64,000 bases of DNA from Rhodobacterales bacterium RIFCSPHIGHO2_02_FULL_62_130 (lineage in GTDB: Bacteria > Pseudomonadota > Alphaproteobacteria > Rhodobacterales > Rhodobacteraceae), in the NCBI GenBank assembly GCA_001828855.1, contig MHZT01000005.1, forward strand, positions 49,199 through 113,198, written 5' to 3'. Position numbers and translations under genes: made by a program. Each line of letters starts with the position of its first letter. The stretch's first letter is position 1. Under the pieces are notes generated by a model. The model did no database searches. It was not told the DNA's origin and worked only from the letters and a program-made list of their open reading frames with translations. This document shows, in pieces, positions 26,734-36,303 of the stretch.

Positions 26734-28995
26734 ATGAACCCTATACCCACCAAAGACCAGATCCGTCAGTGGATCACCGAGAACCCCGGCCTTTCGGCCA
26801 AGCGCGATATTGCCAAGGCATTCGGCATCAAGGGCGATGCCCGCATTGATCTGAAGCGCCTGCTGGCAGAGCTTGAGGCCGAGGGCAGTCTTGAGAAACG
26901 CGCGCGCAGGTTCCGTGATCCGGGCGCGTTGCCACCTGTGTCGGTGCTACTGGTGCTGCCGCCCGATGCGGCAGGCGATCTCTTTGCTATCCCCTTGGAA
27001 GACGCGGGCGAGGCGGGGCCGCAGGACAGCCCGCGAATTCTGATACTTCCGCAAAAGGGCGATCCGGCCTTGGGCGATGGCGACAAGATTTTGGCGCGGC
27101 TGACCCCCGCTGCGGGCGAAGGTTACGGCTATGAGGCGCGGCTGATCCGCAAGATCGGCTCGAACCCGTTGAAGATTCTGGGCGTGTTCCGCGTCGGGGC
27201 CGAGGGCGGGCGCATTGTCCCCATCGACAAGGGGCAGGACAAGGAATGGAAGGTTGCCGCCGACTATACCAACGGCGCCAAGGATGGCGAGTTGGTCGAG
27301 GCGGAACAGGTGGGCCGCAAGCATCTGGGCCTGCCGCAGGCCCGCATCACCGCGCGTCTGGGTGATCCGGGCGGCCCGCGGGCGGTCAGCCTGATCGCGA
27401 TCCATCAGCACGGCATCCCCGACCAGTTCCCCGATGCGGTGGTGGCCGAAGCCGATGCAGCCCAGCCTGTGACGCTTGGCAGCCGCACCGATCTGCGCGA
27501 CATTCCTCTGATCACCATCGACCCCATCGACGCGCGCGACCGTGACGATGCCTGCTATGCCGAGCCTGACACCGATCCGCGCAATCCCGGTGGCCATATC
27601 ATCTGGGTGGCGATTGCCGACGTCGCCCATTACGTGCGCCCCAATTCCGCGCTGGACCGCGAGGCGCGCAAGCGTGGTAATTCGACCTATTTCCCCGACC
27701 GCGTGGTGCCGATGCTGCCCGATATCTTGTCGGGCGATCTGTGTTCGTTGCATGAACATGTGGACCGCGCCTGCATGGCCGTGCGGATGCATCTGGACGC
27801 CCACGGCAACAAGCTGTCGCACCGCTTTGTGCGCGGATTGATGCGGTCGCAGGGGTCTTTGCATTACGGGCAGGTGCAGGCGGCCATCGACGGGCAGCCC
27901 GACGACAAGACCGCACCCTTGTTGGAGCCGGTGCTGAAGCCGCTTTATGCCGCCTATGCCGCGCTGAAAACCGCCCGTGCGGCGCGGCAACCGCTGGATC
28001 TTGATCTGCCGGAACGCAAGATCGAGCTGTCGGACGAAGGCAAGGTGACCTCTGTCGCCTTCCGCGACCGCTATGACGCGCACAAGCTGATCGAAGAATT
28101 CATGATCCTTGCCAATGTGGCCGCAGCCGAAGAACTGATCCGGCTGAAGCGGCCCCTGCTGTTCCGCGTCCACGAAGAACCCAGCCCCGAAAAGCTGGAC
28201 AGCTTGCGCGAGGTGGCCGAGGCGTCGGGCTTTACCCTTGCCAAGGGCCAAGTGCTGAAAACCGCCCATCTGAACCGGCTTCTGGCGCAGTCGCAGGGGA
28301 CCGAGTTTGACGAGTTGATGAACGTCTCGACCCTGCGGTCGATGACGCAGGCCTATTACAACGCGCAGAATTTTGGCCATTTCGGGTTGGCGCTGCGGAA
28401 TTACGCGCATTTCACCTCGCCGATCCGGCGCTATTCCGATCTGATCGTGCATCGCGCGCTGATCGCGGGCCACGGCTGGGGCGATGACGGGCTGTCGACT
28501 TGGGACATCGAGAACCTTGATGAGACCGCCAAGCAGGTTTCCGATACCGAACGCCGGTCGATGCTGGCGGAACGCGATACGACCGACCGCTATCTGGCGG
28601 CCTTCCTGTCGGATCGGGTGGGGGCCGAGTTTACGGGCCGGATTTCCGGCGTGCAGCGGTTTGGTCTGTTCGTGAAACTGGATGAAACCGGTGCCGACGG
28701 TCTGGTGCCGATCCGGTCCGTTGGGCGCGAGTTTTTCCATTACGACGGTGATACCCTTACCCTGACGGGGGCCGATACCGGCGTGACCATCGGCATCGGT
28801 CAGCGCGTGACGGTGCGGCTGGCCGAAGCGATCCCGATGACGGGTGGGCTGGTGCTGGATCTGCTGATGCTGGAAGGGGCCACCCTGCCCACAGGGCGCG
28901 GTGCGCGCGCGGGCCGGTATCAGCCGCGCAAGCCGGGGGCGGCCCATGCCAAGGCCGGCAAGATAAAGCGCAAGGTCGTGCGCAACCGGAAATAG
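26734..28995 (+). CDS. rnr: Ribonuclease R
   Basis: Processive 3'-5' exoribonuclease that degrades structured RNA and acts in rRNA quality control. The 753-residue product has an N-terminal winged-helix segment, cold-shock domains, the RNB catalytic core with Asp263, Asp269, Asp271 and Asp272 (DPIDARDRDDA), an S1 domain (GRISGVQRFGLFVKLDETG), and a basic C-terminal tail (KAGKIKRKVVRNRK). ATG 26734 follows AGGGGC. Length is usual for the family. Confidence 0.96.
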   Translation: MNPIPTKDQIRQWITENPGLSAKRDIAKAFGIKGDARIDLKRLLAELEAEGSLEKRARRFRDPGALPPVSVLLVLPPDAAGDLFAIPLEDAGEAGPQDSPRILILPQKGDPALGDGDKILARLTPAAGEGYGYEARLIRKIGSNPLKILGVFRVGAEGGRIVPIDKGQDKEWKVAADYTNGAKDGELVEAEQVGRKHLGLPQARITARLGDPGGPRAVSLIAIHQHGIPDQFPDAVVAEADAAQPVTLGSRTDLRDIPLITIDPIDARDRDDACYAEPDTDPRNPGGHIIWVAIADVAHYVRPNSALDREARKRGNSTYFPDRVVPMLPDILSGDLCSLHEHVDRACMAVRMHLDAHGNKLSHRFVRGLMRSQGSLHYGQVQAAIDGQPDDKTAPLLEPVLKPLYAAYAALKTARAARQPLDLDLPERKIELSDEGKVTSVAFRDRYDAHKLIEEFMILANVAAAEELIRLKRPLLFRVHEEPSPEKLDSLREVAEASGFTLAKGQVLKTAHLNRLLAQSQGTEFDELMNVSTLRSMTQAYYNAQNFGHFGLALRNYAHFTSPIRRYSDLIVHRALIAGHGWGDDGLSTWDIENLDETAKQVSDTERRSMLAERDTTDRYLAAFLSDRVGAEFTGRISGVQRFGLFVKLDETGADGLVPIRSVGREFFHYDGDTLTLTGADTGVTIGIGQRVTVRLAEAIPMTGGLVLDLLMLEGATLPTGRGARAGRYQPRKPGAAHAKAGKIKRKVVRNRK

Positions 28996-29092
28996 GCGGC
29001 TTTTGCCGAACAGTGCGGGGGTGATCCGGCTTTGGGTTGCCCTTGCAGCGCGGCGGGTTACACTGGCGGGAATGGATTTTCCCGGTGGTGTC

Positions 29093-30307
29093 ATGCGCGG
29101 CCTTTTCGCTTTTCTCAAAGCCGGTCTTGCGGTTGCCTTGATGGCTTTGGCCGTGCCGGTGGCGAAAGGGCAAGAGATGCAGGTGGGAACCGAAGCGGGT
29201 CTGCAAGACTGGATCACAGGCTTTCGCGCCCGCGCGCTGGCGGCGGGGATTTCGTCTGCGACGTTTGAAACCGCAATGGCCGACGTGCATTTCCGTCCCG
29301 ACGTGGTGGAACGCGACCGCAAGCAGGACGAATTTACCAAGACGATCTGGGATTATCTGGACAAGGCCGTGTCGGATGACCGCATCGCGGCGGGGCAAAA
29401 GGCGCTGAAACAGCACGGCCCGCTGCTGGACCAGATCGAGGCGCGCTATGGCGTGGACCGCCATGTGGTGCTGGCTATCTGGGGTCTGGAAAGCGCCTAT
29501 GGCGCGGTGCGCGGCGATATTCCCACCCTGTCGGCGCTGGCCACACTGGCCTATGACGGGCGGCGCGGTGATTTCTTCGAGGCAGAACTGGTCGGCGCGC
29601 TGCGGATATTGCAGGCCCGCGCCGTGACGCCCGCACGGATGCTGGGCAGTTGGGCTGGTGCGATGGGGCATACCCAGTTCATGCCAAGTTCGTTCCTTGC
29701 CTATGCGGTGGATTACGATGGCAACGGCAAACCCGATGTCTGGGGCGATGATCCGACCGACGCGCTGGCCTCGACCGCCGCCTATCTGGCCAATTTCGGC
29801 TGGAAGAAAGGCGGGCGCTGGGGGGATGAGGTGACGCTGCCGCAGGGCTTTGACTATGCGCTGGCCGGAAACCGCACGCAGAAACCGCTGTCGGCTTGGG
29901 CGGCGCTGGGGGTGCGCGGGGCTGCGGCAGACCTGCTGCCCGAGGCTTGGGCAGCCCTGCTGCTGCCCGCAGGCGCACGCGGTCCGGCCTTTCTGGTCTA
30001 TGACAATTTCGCCGCGATCGAGGCCTATAACAAAGCCGATTCCTATGTGATCGCCGTGGGCCATCTTGCCGACCGCATCCGCGGGGCTGGCCCGTTCACG
30101 GCGCACTGGCCGCGCGATCTGCGCGCGCTGACCCTGCCCGAACGCATCGAGATGCAAAGCCTGCTGCTGCGCGCGGGCGTCTATGGCGGTGAGGCGGATG
30201 GCAAGATCGGCCCGCTGACCCTGAGCGCGGTGAAATCCTTCCAGAAGGCCCAAGGCCTGATCCCCGACGGCTATCCCAGCCTTGATATCCTGAACCGCCT
30301 GCGCTGA
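29093..30307 (+). CDS. Lytic murein transglycosylase (MltB-type) with peptidoglycan-binding domain
   Basis: A 404-residue periplasmic enzyme with a signal peptide (MRGLFAFLKAGLAVALMALA, cleaved near AKG-QE). The SLT_2 domain has catalytic Glu in IWGLESAYGAVRGD and the family block GAMGHTQFMPSSFLAYAVD. A PG_binding_1 domain follows (LLRAGVYGGEADGKIGPLTL). It cleaves glycan strands to 1,6-anhydro-muropeptides. ATG 29093 gives the cleanest signal; ATG 29072 would add seven residues and is an acceptable alternative. No lipobox, so it is soluble rather than a lipoprotein like MltB. Confidence 0.9.
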   Translation: MRGLFAFLKAGLAVALMALAVPVAKGQEMQVGTEAGLQDWITGFRARALAAGISSATFETAMADVHFRPDVVERDRKQDEFTKTIWDYLDKAVSDDRIAAGQKALKQHGPLLDQIEARYGVDRHVVLAIWGLESAYGAVRGDIPTLSALATLAYDGRRGDFFEAELVGALRILQARAVTPARMLGSWAGAMGHTQFMPSSFLAYAVDYDGNGKPDVWGDDPTDALASTAAYLANFGWKKGGRWGDEVTLPQGFDYALAGNRTQKPLSAWAALGVRGAAADLLPEAWAALLLPAGARGPAFLVYDNFAAIEAYNKADSYVIAVGHLADRIRGAGPFTAHWPRDLRALTLPERIEMQSLLLRAGVYGGEADGKIGPLTLSAVKSFQKAQGLIPDGYPSLDILNRLR

Positions 30308-30313
30308 TCCGCG

Positions 30314-31204
30314 CTAGGTCGGCTCGGCCTCCGATCCCAGCCAGTGCAGAAATTTTTGCAGCGGCTTGCTGGCGTTGCGGAACTGGGGCCAGACCACGAA
30401 ATAGCGGCCATCCACCTCGGTATGGCTGTCGGACAGCGGGTGCAGGCGGCCGGACCGGAACTCTGCCTCGGCCAGAAAACGGGGCAGCAGCGCCACGCCA
30501 AAGCCAAGCGCGGCGGCCTCGGCCATTTGGGAAAACTGGTCAAACAGCATCCCGCGCAGATGCTCTGCCTCGCAGCCGTGACGGGCGAACCAATCCTCCC
30601 AGGCACCGGGGCGGCTTTCCAGATGCAACAACGGCAGGGTCAGCAGGCGCTCGGGTGTAATCTGGCCCTGTGGCACCAGCTTGGGCGATGCGGCGGGAAT
30701 GACCTGCTCGCGCGCCAAGGGCAGATACTTCACCCCCTGCCAGTCGCGCCCGCCAAAATGGATCGCGGCATCGAATTTTTCCCGCGTGAAATCAAACGGC
30801 GACAGCCGCGTTGCAAGGTTCACCGTGATTTCGGGGTGCAGTTGGGCAAAGCCTTGCAGCCGGGGCAAAAGCCAATGCGTGCCAAAGGCGGGAAGCACCG
30901 AAAGCGTCAGACTGCTGCGTGATCCGGCGGCCCTGATCCGCAGGCTGGCGCGGGCCAGATCCTGCAAATAGTCGCGGATCGACGCGGCATAATCGGCCCC
31001 AACCGGAGTCAGCGCCAGTCCTTTGCCCTCACGTCGGAACAAAGGCACGCCGATCTGCTCCTCAAGCGCCTTGAGCTGCCGGCTGACGGCGGAATGTGTC
31101 AGCGCCAATTCCTCGGCGGCGGCGGTCGCGGTTCCCAACCGCTCGACCGCCTCAAGCGCCAACAGAGAACTGACTGAGGGAAGAAAGCGGCGTGGCGCGA
31201 TCAT
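30314..31204 (-). CDS. LysR-family transcriptional regulator of the ama genes
   Basis: A 296-residue LysR regulator. The N-terminal helix-turn-helix reads GTATAAAEELALTHSAVSRQ and KALEEQIGVPLFRREGKGL, followed by a periplasmic-binding-like effector domain. The GcvA-like TRL/SAVSRQ style fits amino-acid catabolic regulators. It is divergent from amaB across 141 bases, the classical LysR arrangement. That gap contains an A/T-rich stretch with a TTA-N10-TAA inverted repeat (31232-31247). Pipecolate or a related intermediate is the inferred co-inducer. Confidence 0.85.
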   Translation of the reverse strand: MIAPRRFLPSVSSLLALEAVERLGTATAAAEELALTHSAVSRQLKALEEQIGVPLFRREGKGLALTPVGADYAASIRDYLQDLARASLRIRAAGSRSSLTLSVLPAFGTHWLLPRLQGFAQLHPEITVNLATRLSPFDFTREKFDAAIHFGGRDWQGVKYLPLAREQVIPAASPKLVPQGQITPERLLTLPLLHLESRPGAWEDWFARHGCEAEHLRGMLFDQFSQMAEAAALGFGVALLPRFLAEAEFRSGRLHPLSDSHTEVDGRYFVVWPQFRNASKPLQKFLHWLGSEAEPT

Positions 31205-31345
31205 GTGACTTTTCCTCCAAGGATATGAACCATTACTTTCTCATATAAGCCGAATTTTCCTGTTAGACTGACCGAAATCGAAAAACAATCTTGGGGTGGC
31301 CAGGGCTGCCAGAACTTGCCGCCGCCCCATGCAAGGAGACATACC

Positions 31346-32842
31346 ATGACCCATTCCGCAATTCTTGCCGCTGCCGGCCTGACGCCTGCCGACCTGTCCG
31401 GCGGCACCCTTGCGGTGCGCTCGCCGATTGACGGGGCGGAACTGGCCTTGGTCCGCGAAACCGACCCCGCCGCGATGCCCGCCATCATTGCCCGCGCCCA
31501 AACCGCCTTCCACGCATGGCGTGAGGTGCCTGCCCCGCGCCGGGGCGAGCTGGTGCGGCTTCTGGGTGAAGAATTGCGCGCCGCCAAGACCGAACTGGGG
31601 GCTTTGGTCACGCTGGAAGTGGGCAAGATCACTTCCGAAGGCTTGGGCGAAGTGCAAGAGATGATCGACATCTGCGATTTCGCCGTCGGCCTGTCGCGGC
31701 AGCTTTATGGCCTGACCATCGCCAGCGAACGCCCCGGTCACCGCATGGCCGAAACATGGCTTCCGATGGGTCCGGTCGGGGTGATTTCCGCCTTCAACTT
31801 TCCCGTCGCGGTCTGGAGCTGGAACGCCGCGCTGGCGCTGGTCTGCGGCGATCCGGTGATCTGGAAACCCTCGGAAAAGACCCCGCTGACCGCCATCGCC
31901 ACGATGAAGATCATGGACCGCGCGCTGGCCCGCTTTGGCGATGCGCCAGACGGGCTGTGCCAGTTGGTGATCGGCGGGCCGGAGATCGGCGCGGCGCTGG
32001 TGGCATCCAAGGCGGTGCCGATCCTGTCGGCCACAGGCTCGACCCGGATGGGCGGCGTGGTTGGCCCGCAGGTCATGGCGCGTTGGGGGCGGCCAATTCT
32101 GGAACTGGGCGGCAATAACGCGATGATCGTGGCCCCGTCTGCCGACCTTGATATGGCCGTGCGCGCCATCGTTTTCGGGGCTGTTGGCACGGCGGGGCAG
32201 CGCTGCACCTCGCTGCGGCGGTTGATCGCGCATCACTCGATCCGCGCCGATCTGGTGGCACGGCTGGTCAAGGCCTATGCCAGCCTGCCGGTGGGCGATC
32301 CGCGCAAGGCTGGCACCCTGATCGGCCCGCTGGTGGACACCGCCGCGCGCGACCGCATGCTGGCCCAGATTGCCAAGGCCAAGGCCGAGGGCGGCATCGT
32401 CCACGGCGGCACGCCGGTGACGGCGGATGTCCCGCAGGGCGCCTATGTCACTCCCGCCCTGGTCGAAATGCCGGTCCAGACCGAAACCGTGCGCGAAGAA
32501 ACCTTTGCACCGATCCTTTACGTCATGGGCTATGACAGCCTGAACGAGGCGATTGCGATCCAGAATGACGTGCCGCAGGGGCTGTCCTCGTGCATTTTCA
32601 CCCTGAACCTGCGCGAGGCCGAGACGTTTCTCTCTGCCGCAGGCTCGGATTGCGGCATTGCCAATGTGAATATCGGGCCTTCCGGTGCCGAGATCGGCGG
32701 GGCTTTTGGCGGCGAAAAGGAAACCGGCGGCGGGCGCGAAAGCGGATCGGATGCGTGGAAAGCCTATATGCGGCGGCAGACCTCGACCGTGAACTATTCC
32801 GCCAAATTGCCGCTGGCGCAGGGGGTGCGCTTTGATGTCTGA
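31346..32842 (+). CDS. amaB: Piperidine-6-carboxylate / aminoadipate semialdehyde dehydrogenase
   Basis: A 498-residue NAD-dependent aldehyde dehydrogenase of the ALDH7 (antiquitin) type. Catalytic Glu253 lies in LELGGNNAM and Cys287 in GTAGQRCTSLRRL, both matching ALDH7. The enzyme oxidises the piperideine-6-carboxylate/aminoadipate semialdehyde pair to 2-aminoadipate in lysine and L-pipecolate catabolism. The next gene encodes a DadA/pipecolate oxidase-like flavoprotein and overlaps by eight bases, matching the amaB-amaA pair of Pseudomonas. ATG 31346 has AAGGAGA upstream. Confidence 0.85.
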   Translation: MTHSAILAAAGLTPADLSGGTLAVRSPIDGAELALVRETDPAAMPAIIARAQTAFHAWREVPAPRRGELVRLLGEELRAAKTELGALVTLEVGKITSEGLGEVQEMIDICDFAVGLSRQLYGLTIASERPGHRMAETWLPMGPVGVISAFNFPVAVWSWNAALALVCGDPVIWKPSEKTPLTAIATMKIMDRALARFGDAPDGLCQLVIGGPEIGAALVASKAVPILSATGSTRMGGVVGPQVMARWGRPILELGGNNAMIVAPSADLDMAVRAIVFGAVGTAGQRCTSLRRLIAHHSIRADLVARLVKAYASLPVGDPRKAGTLIGPLVDTAARDRMLAQIAKAKAEGGIVHGGTPVTADVPQGAYVTPALVEMPVQTETVREETFAPILYVMGYDSLNEAIAIQNDVPQGLSSCIFTLNLREAETFLSAAGSDCGIANVNIGPSGAEIGGAFGGEKETGGGRESGSDAWKAYMRRQTSTVNYSAKLPLAQGVRFDV

Positions 32843-34109
32843 GCCGAATCTGTGGCGCGCAAGCAGCGCCGAACACTTTGCTGCCCCCGCGCTTGACCAC
32901 GATCTGACTGTCGATCTTGCGGTGATCGGTGGCGGCTTTACCGGCTTGGCGGCGGCGCTGGAGGCGGCGCGGCAGGGCGCTTCGGTCTGCGTGCTTGAGG
33001 CGGAAACCGTTGGGCATGGCGGATCAGGGCGCAATGTCGGGCTGGCGAACGCGGGGTTGTGGCTGCCACCCGAAACCGTCGTGGTGCAAATGGGGGCCAC
33101 GGCGGGCCATCGGCTGATCACAGCCTTGGCGGCGGCACCGGCGCGGGTGTTCGACCTGATCGCGCGTGAGGGCATTGCCTGCGAGCCGACCCGCACCGGC
33201 ACCCTGCATCTGGCACATGCGCCGTCCGGCCTGAAGGATCTGGCCGAGCGTCACCGCCAAGGCGTTGCACTGGGTGCGCCGCTGCGCCTGCTGGATGCGG
33301 CCGAAACCGCGCGGCGCACCGGCACATCCGCCTATCATGGCGCCCTGTTCGACCCGCGCGCCGGAACGATTCAGCCCTTGGCCTATGCGCGCGGGTTGGC
33401 CCGTGCCGCGCAAGCCGCAGGTGCGAAAATCTGCGAACACACGGCCGTTTCGGCGCTGACGCGGCAAAGCGGCCATTGGCAGCTTGTGGCGGGGGGCAAG
33501 ACCCTGCGGGCCAAAGCGCTGCTGGTGGCGACGAACGCCTATCATCTGGGCATTCGTTCCCCGTTCCGCCCGCAATTTGTCGCGGTCAGCTATTGCCAGT
33601 TTGCCACCGCGCCCTTGCCGATCTCCCAACGCAAAACGATCCTTGCCGGTGGCGAGGGCTGTTGGGACACCGCGACGGTGATGTCGTCCTTCCGGCTGGA
33701 TCAGGCGGGGCGGCTGATCCTTGGCGGCATCGGCAATAGCGAGGGGGCGGGCGGGCCACTCCACGCGGCTTGGGCGCGGCGCAAACTGGCCGCACTCTTC
33801 CCGACTTTGAAGGGTATTGCCTTCGAACACGCATGGCGGGGCCGTATCGCCATGACCGGTGATCATATCCCCAAGATCGTGGGCTTTGGTCCCGATGCCT
33901 TTGCCTGCTTTGGCTATTCCGGCCGCGGCATCGGTCCCGGCACGGTTTTTGGCACCGATGCGGCGCAGGCCTTGCTTTCGGGCAATCCCGATCTTTTGCC
34001 CGTCACCCCCGTCGCCACGCATACCGAACGCTTCACCGCCTTGCGCGAGGTGTATTACGAGACAGGGGCCAGCCTTGTGCATGCCATCTCGGCGCGGGCT
34101 GCCGGCTGA
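32835..34109 (+). CDS. amaA: FAD-dependent L-pipecolate oxidase-like enzyme
   Basis: A 424-residue DAO-fold flavoprotein with the N-terminal FAD motif AVIGGGFTGLAAALEAA and a second glycine motif near SGRNVGLANAGLW. Near the C-terminus, CFGYSGRGIGPGTVFG is typical of the pipecolate oxidase/GabB-like group. It would oxidise L-pipecolate to piperideine-6-carboxylate, the substrate of the preceding amaB. Assignment relies on family plus coupling, since sarcosine- and gamma-glutamylputrescine oxidases look similar. ATG 32835 overlaps the amaB stop. Confidence 0.7.
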   Translation: MSEPNLWRASSAEHFAAPALDHDLTVDLAVIGGGFTGLAAALEAARQGASVCVLEAETVGHGGSGRNVGLANAGLWLPPETVVVQMGATAGHRLITALAAAPARVFDLIAREGIACEPTRTGTLHLAHAPSGLKDLAERHRQGVALGAPLRLLDAAETARRTGTSAYHGALFDPRAGTIQPLAYARGLARAAQAAGAKICEHTAVSALTRQSGHWQLVAGGKTLRAKALLVATNAYHLGIRSPFRPQFVAVSYCQFATAPLPISQRKTILAGGEGCWDTATVMSSFRLDQAGRLILGGIGNSEGAGGPLHAAWARRKLAALFPTLKGIAFEHAWRGRIAMTGDHIPKIVGFGPDAFACFGYSGRGIGPGTVFGTDAAQALLSGNPDLLPVTPVATHTERFTALREVYYETGASLVHAISARAAG

Positions 34110-34122
34110 CGCGGGTTGCGTG

Positions 34123-34836
34123 CTATTTCTGGGCGAAAAGGCTGATCAGATCAACGGCGCGGCGGTTCTGTCCGCTTAGATCCAGATGGCTTTCGATATG
34201 GCGCAGATGGTCTGCCATCAACGCGGCAGCCTTTGCGCCATCACGCGCCAGAAACGCATCGATGATGGTCTTGTGGTCGTCGTCACGGCAGTTCGTCGCC
34301 CCTGCCGCACCAAAAATGCCGATAATCAACGAGGTCCGCGTCACCAACTCTTTCATCATCCGCAACAGCACCGCATTGCCCGCGATCTGCGCCAAAAGCG
34401 TGTGGAACTGCCCCGACAGTCGGATCGCCTCATGGCGCTGGCCATGAATATTGGCGGCGTGTTCGCGTTCCAGATGTAAGGCCAGCGCCGCTATATCCTG
34501 TTCGCTGGCGCGTTCACAGGCAAGGCGGGCGATTGTCGGTTCCAGCGCGATGCGGGCCTCGAACACCTCGCGCGCCTGTTCTGCGGTCGGAGAGGCGACA
34601 TAGGCCCCGCGATTGGCATGCAGTTCGACCACCTCGCGCGACGCCAGCAGCAGCAAAGACCGCCGGATACGCATCCGCCCCACGCCAAAAGCCTCGCAAA
34701 GCGCCGATTCGGACAGCTTGGTTCCGGGCGGCAAACGCTGTTCCACAACTGCCTCAAAAATGCGTTCCACGATTTCCTCCTCTGCTATTTCTTCAGCAGC
34801 GGAAGATTGGCCGATTTCTGGGGCAGCAAGGGTCAT
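34123..34836 (-). CDS. GntR/FadR (FCD) regulator of the ABC transporter
   Basis: A 237-residue GntR regulator with an N-terminal winged helix (LSESALCEAFGVGRMRIRRS) and a C-terminal all-helical FCD ligand domain (RHEAIRLSGQFHTLLAQIAG supplies metal-type ligands). It is divergent from the ABC substrate-binding gene. The intervening 210 bases contain the palindrome ATTGTTAACAAT, a plausible operator. Family members sense small carboxylates or amides; the ligand is unknown. Confidence 0.88.
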   Translation of the reverse strand: MTLAAPEIGQSSAAEEIAEEEIVERIFEAVVEQRLPPGTKLSESALCEAFGVGRMRIRRSLLLLASREVVELHANRGAYVASPTAEQAREVFEARIALEPTIARLACERASEQDIAALALHLEREHAANIHGQRHEAIRLSGQFHTLLAQIAGNAVLLRMMKELVTRTSLIIGIFGAAGATNCRDDDHKTIIDAFLARDGAKAAALMADHLRHIESHLDLSGQNRRAVDLISLFAQK

Positions 34837-34935
34837 GCGCGGGGTCCGGCGTGAATGTGGTATTTCACAAAGAGATAGTTACCAATCGATCATGCGGCAA
34901 GGTGCGGCGCGCGTCGACGTTTTGCATAATATGTG

Positions 34936-34955
34936 TTGACAGGATTGTTAACAAT
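34936..34955 (+). promoter_or_regulatory. TTGACA box with adjoining 12-bp palindrome
   Basis: TTGACA (34936-34941) is followed by the perfect palindrome ATTGTTAACAAT (34944-34955) and then AATTCC. The palindrome resembles FCD-type GntR operators. A well-spaced -10 box is not obvious, so the promoter call is weaker than the operator call. Confidence 0.55.
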
Positions 34956-35046
34956 AATTCCAAATCAGGGCAGGTCAGCCATTGGCCGTATCAAGCCCGA
35001 AACCGGGACACATAACAACAACCTCTTGGCTCACAGGGAGTCCGCC

Positions 35047-36234
35047 ATGCTTCGTCGCACAGTTCTGAAATCGACCGCACTTGCCGCCGCCGCCAGCTTT
35101 GGCATGTTCGGCGCGGCCTTTGCCGAAAACCCGGTTCTGAAGATCGGTTTTGTCGGTGTAACCTCTGGTCCGGCTGCGGCTTGGGGAACCTCGAACCAGC
35201 GTTCGATGGAAACCCGCGCGGCATGGATCAACGAGACCGGCGGCTATGACATCGGCGGCACGAAATACGACATCGAGATCGTGTCCTTCGACGATCAGAA
35301 AGACCCCAAGCGCGCGATTGCGGGCATGGAGCAGATGGCGCAGGCGGGCATCCATTACGTCGTCGGTCCCAACGTCGATGACGGTGCCGCAGCCGTCCGC
35401 CCCGTGGCCGAACAGAACGGCATCATCTATTTCCCCTATGCCTTCCCGAAAGAGCTTTACACCGCCCCCGCCTCGAACGCGGTGCTGGGCATGGTTGCGA
35501 ACTATCAATCCGGCCCGGCAATCTACAAATACCTGATGGAGAACAACGGCGTAAAGAAGGTCGCCTTCGTGGCTGCCAATGAATCCGATCCGCTGTCGCA
35601 GCGCGATTCCGGTTCTGCCGCCGCCAAGGCGCTGGGGCTTGAGATCGTCTCTGACACCGTGACCTATCAGGTCGACACAACCGACTTTACCCCTGTCCTG
35701 CTGCCGATCATCCAGACTGCGCCCGATCTTCTGGTGCTGTCCGGCGTGTCACCTGCCAATGCGCCGCAACTGATCCGTTCGGCCCGCGAATTGGGCTTTA
35801 CCGGCCTGATCTCGACTGAAACCGCGCAAGACGCCGCCGTTCTGCAAGAGGGCGCGGGCGAGTTGGCGAACGGCTTCATCTCGGTCGGCGGCGCGTCGAC
35901 CGCCGAACTGGCTTCGGACCAGATGAAGGAATTCGTTGACCGCTACACCAAGATGTTCGGCGAATATAACGACGAGTCGAACACCAAGGTCTATGCGCTG
36001 GAATACATCCTTGCCACCATCGCCGCCAATCCGGCAGGCATGACCGATGTCGAGGCGTTCAAGGCCACGATGGACACGTTCGAGGCCCCGAACCCCTACA
36101 TGAAGGGCGATGCCAAGCTGAAATATGTCGGCACCACCTCGTTCGGGCAAAAGCGTCAGGTGTCGGTGCCGCTGGTGGTCAATACCTTCAACAACGGCGC
36201 TTTCGAGACGCTGTTCGTCGCACAGGTCGACTGA
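35047..36234 (+). CDS. ABC transporter substrate-binding protein (branched-chain type)
   Basis: A 395-residue periplasmic protein. The signal peptide (LRRTVLKSTALAAAASFGM, cleaved at AFA-EN) has a twin-arginine look. Mature sequence is the LivJ-like type I receptor fold (LKIGFVGVTSGPAAAWG). It delivers an amino-acid- or amide-like ligand to the permease encoded by the next four genes. ATG 35047 has CAGGGAG upstream; earlier in-frame codons lie in the operator region. A hairpin separates it from the permease genes, which usually raises the binding-protein level. Confidence 0.9.
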   Translation: MLRRTVLKSTALAAAASFGMFGAAFAENPVLKIGFVGVTSGPAAAWGTSNQRSMETRAAWINETGGYDIGGTKYDIEIVSFDDQKDPKRAIAGMEQMAQAGIHYVVGPNVDDGAAAVRPVAEQNGIIYFPYAFPKELYTAPASNAVLGMVANYQSGPAIYKYLMENNGVKKVAFVAANESDPLSQRDSGSAAAKALGLEIVSDTVTYQVDTTDFTPVLLPIIQTAPDLLVLSGVSPANAPQLIRSARELGFTGLISTETAQDAAVLQEGAGELANGFISVGGASTAELASDQMKEFVDRYTKMFGEYNDESNTKVYALEYILATIAANPAGMTDVEAFKATMDTFEAPNPYMKGDAKLKYVGTTSFGQKRQVSVPLVVNTFNNGAFETLFVAQVD

Positions 36235-36252
36235 TCAAGGCTTGAAACCATC

Positions 36253-36276
36253 GGGGTCGCCGCATCGGGCGGCCCC
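36253..36276 (+). terminator. Hairpin between binding-protein and permease genes
   Basis: GGGGTCGCC (36253-36261), GCATCG, GGCGGCCCC (36268-36276) pairs along nine positions with one G-U, followed by GCCTTTCCC. It is probably a processing or partial-termination structure, not a full terminator, because the permease genes have no other clear promoter. Confidence 0.55.
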
Positions 36277-36303
36277 GCCTTTCCCTGAATACAAAGGCCA
36301 AGC

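Noticed and set aside
26947..29340. Long minus-strand open frame (about 797 residues) opposite rnr
   Set aside because: It is the antisense of RNase R and part of the transglycosylase; the text is Arg/His/Gln-rich without domains, as expected for a shadow of GC-rich coding DNA.
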